Shown: in pieces, positions 61,976 through 64,000 of the stretch
How the letters are laid out: each line of letters opens with the position of its first letter
Numbering within the stretch: position 1 is the stretch's first letter
DNA from: Jackrogersella multiformis
Taxonomy: Eukaryota > Ascomycota > Sordariomycetes > Xylariales > Hypoxylaceae
DNA length: 64,000 bases
Reading direction: 5' to 3'
Assembly: GCA_902806575.1 (NCBI GenBank)
Contig: CADCXD010000001.1
Location: 4,774,001 to 4,838,000 of the forward strand
Position numbers and translations under genes: made by a program
Notes under the pieces: generated by a model
Database searches by the model: none
What the model was told of the DNA's origin: nothing
What the model saw: the letters and a program-made list of their open reading frames with translations, nothing else

Positions 61976-64000
61976 TTGTTGGTGGAAATAGGGGCTTGCT
62001 TATCTATAGATGGATAGAGAGAGAAAAAAAAAGTCTTCGATCATGGTTCATACTTCGATGTGTCATCATGGTACATTTATGTGCATATAAATAAGCCACA
62101 TGTTTATCATAGCGGTACATGGCATGATGTATCGCCTCCCCCACGGCTTTCATGCCTATCGCTGTCACTAGGTATTGTACGTACTCCCTCTCTCTTCCCA
62201 TGGGAATTTGGGGCTAGATAGTCAATTCATCAGGATACAGCCCACCACTCCGCCTTTCCACAAATTACGAACCAGCATATACTTACACTTGATGTACCGC
62301 TCTCTATTTCATGAAACCGGCAAACGAGATCGACGGCTTCGTCAAAGGTTGGCTGAACATCGATTTACCGACGACGCAGTTTTCAGGGGCGCTAGCTGCG
62401 AGGAGGCTGAATAGGTAGCAAGCCTAGCCAGGTACCCAAGCCATAGCTGAACAACACAGCGAATCAGAGACGCTCGGGCTCCCGAGGAGTCACCTGTCAT
62501 TTATCACATCGCTTTTGCTTTTCTCCTGTCGCTGCAAGGTCTACGTGCCATCACCGCCAGCCCTAAACACCGAGCGTACATATGGTGGACCAGCCAACTC
62601 GTCTATATGGATACTAGTACCTAGAGTACCTAGGCTAGTCCAAGCATTGCAATCGCAGCCCAGCCCAACAGAAAAAGGGGTGCCCATGTACATGCCTACA
62701 CCTTCGGCTTCTACCCCAGGAAATCCCCAGCTAGCAACCTGGTCGGGCTGGGCCAGAATTGATACATACCCATAGGTCGCCGATGCTAGCTACTAATAGA
62801 ACCCGAGGGCCTGGGACCAGACAGCCAGCTTTTACCACTAATCTGCATTTTCCATGGGGTGGTCCTGCAGGAACATACATAGATACGGGTCTAGTGCTGC
62901 TGGCGCCGAGGTATTGGAGATTTACTACATAGCACTTACCTACCTTTGCTCACACACTATGTACCTACCTAGGTACGCCAGCTGATTTGGTCTCACATCC
63001 TACCCCCCTCTATCTATGTATCTACCTACGTAGTACTACCACGGAAATAAACAGCTAGTACGGCAGTCTAGTATTTGAACAGGGGTACAGGAGGCTGCAA
63101 GGTAGGTATGCCGAGTATTGCGTACTATAGAGAGCCGTACATCGTTCGGGTGGAAGCTGACGCGAAGCCTACCAAGGTACGTATAGAAGCTATGCTATGG
63201 TTCGTCGCTACTATGTACTCACATCAGAGCACGCCTATCACCGGGAGAAACGAATCCTTCTGGGATGGCTGAGGACAGCAGTTCCTCGGGGTACCTGTAT
63301 TCCGAGGGCTTGGGACGGCCGTAGGCGGCGTAACTAAGTTGCCATGTGGTAGCTCGGCAGGGACCTGCTCCGAACTGCTGACCCTAGCTCATCTGGCAGG
63401 ACGGATTGGTCGTCGTTAAGAGGGTGGACAAGGGAGGCATGAGGCGGCTTACCCTACCCCCCCTACCCCCCGGATGATTTGTCAATGGCCAAGCAGCCAA
63501 TGACTTTTCCGGCATAGCACCTGTGCCGACTTAGGTAAGTATGTATGAAGACCATCTAGTTATTATTCAGCATATCTACTAGCTCAGGACGAGGAATCAA
63601 GATCCGAAAAGAGGTGAATACCAAGAGTCCTGCGGATCGCCAATTTCTCCATCACGCCAACAGCCTCGATGTTGTTGACGTCTGCCACCAAAGTGACACG
63701 ACGCACCCTCTTACACAAGTATGTACCTAAGGTATCCCAACCCTTGACACCTTACCAGTCGTAAGCCGCCCAATGCCCGTACCCTTGGGACCATCCCATC
63801 TGCCCCATGGACACGGTATCCCCGTTTAGGAACGAGGCATGTACATACCTACCTAATCTCCTATCTTACTCAGATGGCGCGATAATACGCCCTAAACCCG
63901 ACTCGTGTAGGCATGTACATAGGCACGACTTAACTAGACTAGCAGTAGATATCCGGGGCGCTGGAGCCGAGATCGGCAGCTCTGCATATCACGCACATAG
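61976..64000. other. Right-end stretch without a supported gene
   Basis: About 2 kb: DBP8 3' end (AT-rich with CATATAAATAA near 62,085) and then spacer with CCTAGGTA palindromes (62,625-62,635; 62,970). Short frames (62515-62775, 63075-63272) have no family resemblance. A gene beginning beyond the window cannot be judged. Confidence 0.6.

Overview
The window reads as nuclear DNA of a filamentous ascomycete (Pezizomycotina; Sordariomycetes is my best guess from gene structures and protein wording, not proven). The evidence is short GT..AG introns inside conserved eukaryotic genes, wide intergenic spacers, and a block with the mutational look of repeat-induced point mutation (RIP). There is no sign of bacterial operons, CRISPR, rRNA or plasmid functions.

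Layout. Positions 1 to about 6,360 are an extremely AT-rich relic of repeated DNA that runs off the left edge. From about 6.4 to 15.2 kb the composition is ordinary but I see no gene. Eleven conserved protein genes follow: CCT8 (-), NHP10-like HMG-box gene (+), a DUF155/RMD1-family gene (-), a saccharopine-dehydrogenase-like oxidoreductase (-), RPL43 (+), a RING+PHD finger gene (+), a long universal-stress-protein gene (-), EIF3L (-), EFL1/RIA1 (+), MKK1-type MAP kinase kinase (-) and DBP8 (+). For each I rebuilt the exon chain by hand; every chain keeps one reading frame across its splice sites and sums to a whole number of codons.

How they fit together. Four genes serve ribosome production or translation (RPL43, EIF3L, EFL1, DBP8), CCT8 is a chaperonin subunit, NHP10 a chromatin-remodeller subunit and MKK1 the MAPKK of cell-wall integrity signalling. 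They look like independent housekeeping loci, not a pathway cluster. Divergent pairs that could share a promoter region are CCT8/NHP10, the oxidoreductase/RPL43, EIF3L/EFL1 and, across 4 kb, MKK1/DBP8. NHP10/DUF155 and EFL1/MKK1 are convergent.

Most unusual signals: (1) the intergenic DNA is saturated with a palindrome built on TACCTAGGTA and its half GGTAGGTA, often arranged as perfect hairpins; (2) in the RIP-like block the surviving cytosines are nearly all in CpG; (3) a 577-base first intron in NHP10 carries an acidic open frame that runs into exon 2 in another frame; (4) the RING+PHD gene follows about 1.2 kb of strongly G-poor DNA that looks like a long leader. I found no convincing new multi-gene system. 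Stretches at 6.4-15.2, 26.5-30.0, 32.0-35.7, 38.1-47.3, 56.3-60.3 and 62-64 kb hold no gene I can support.
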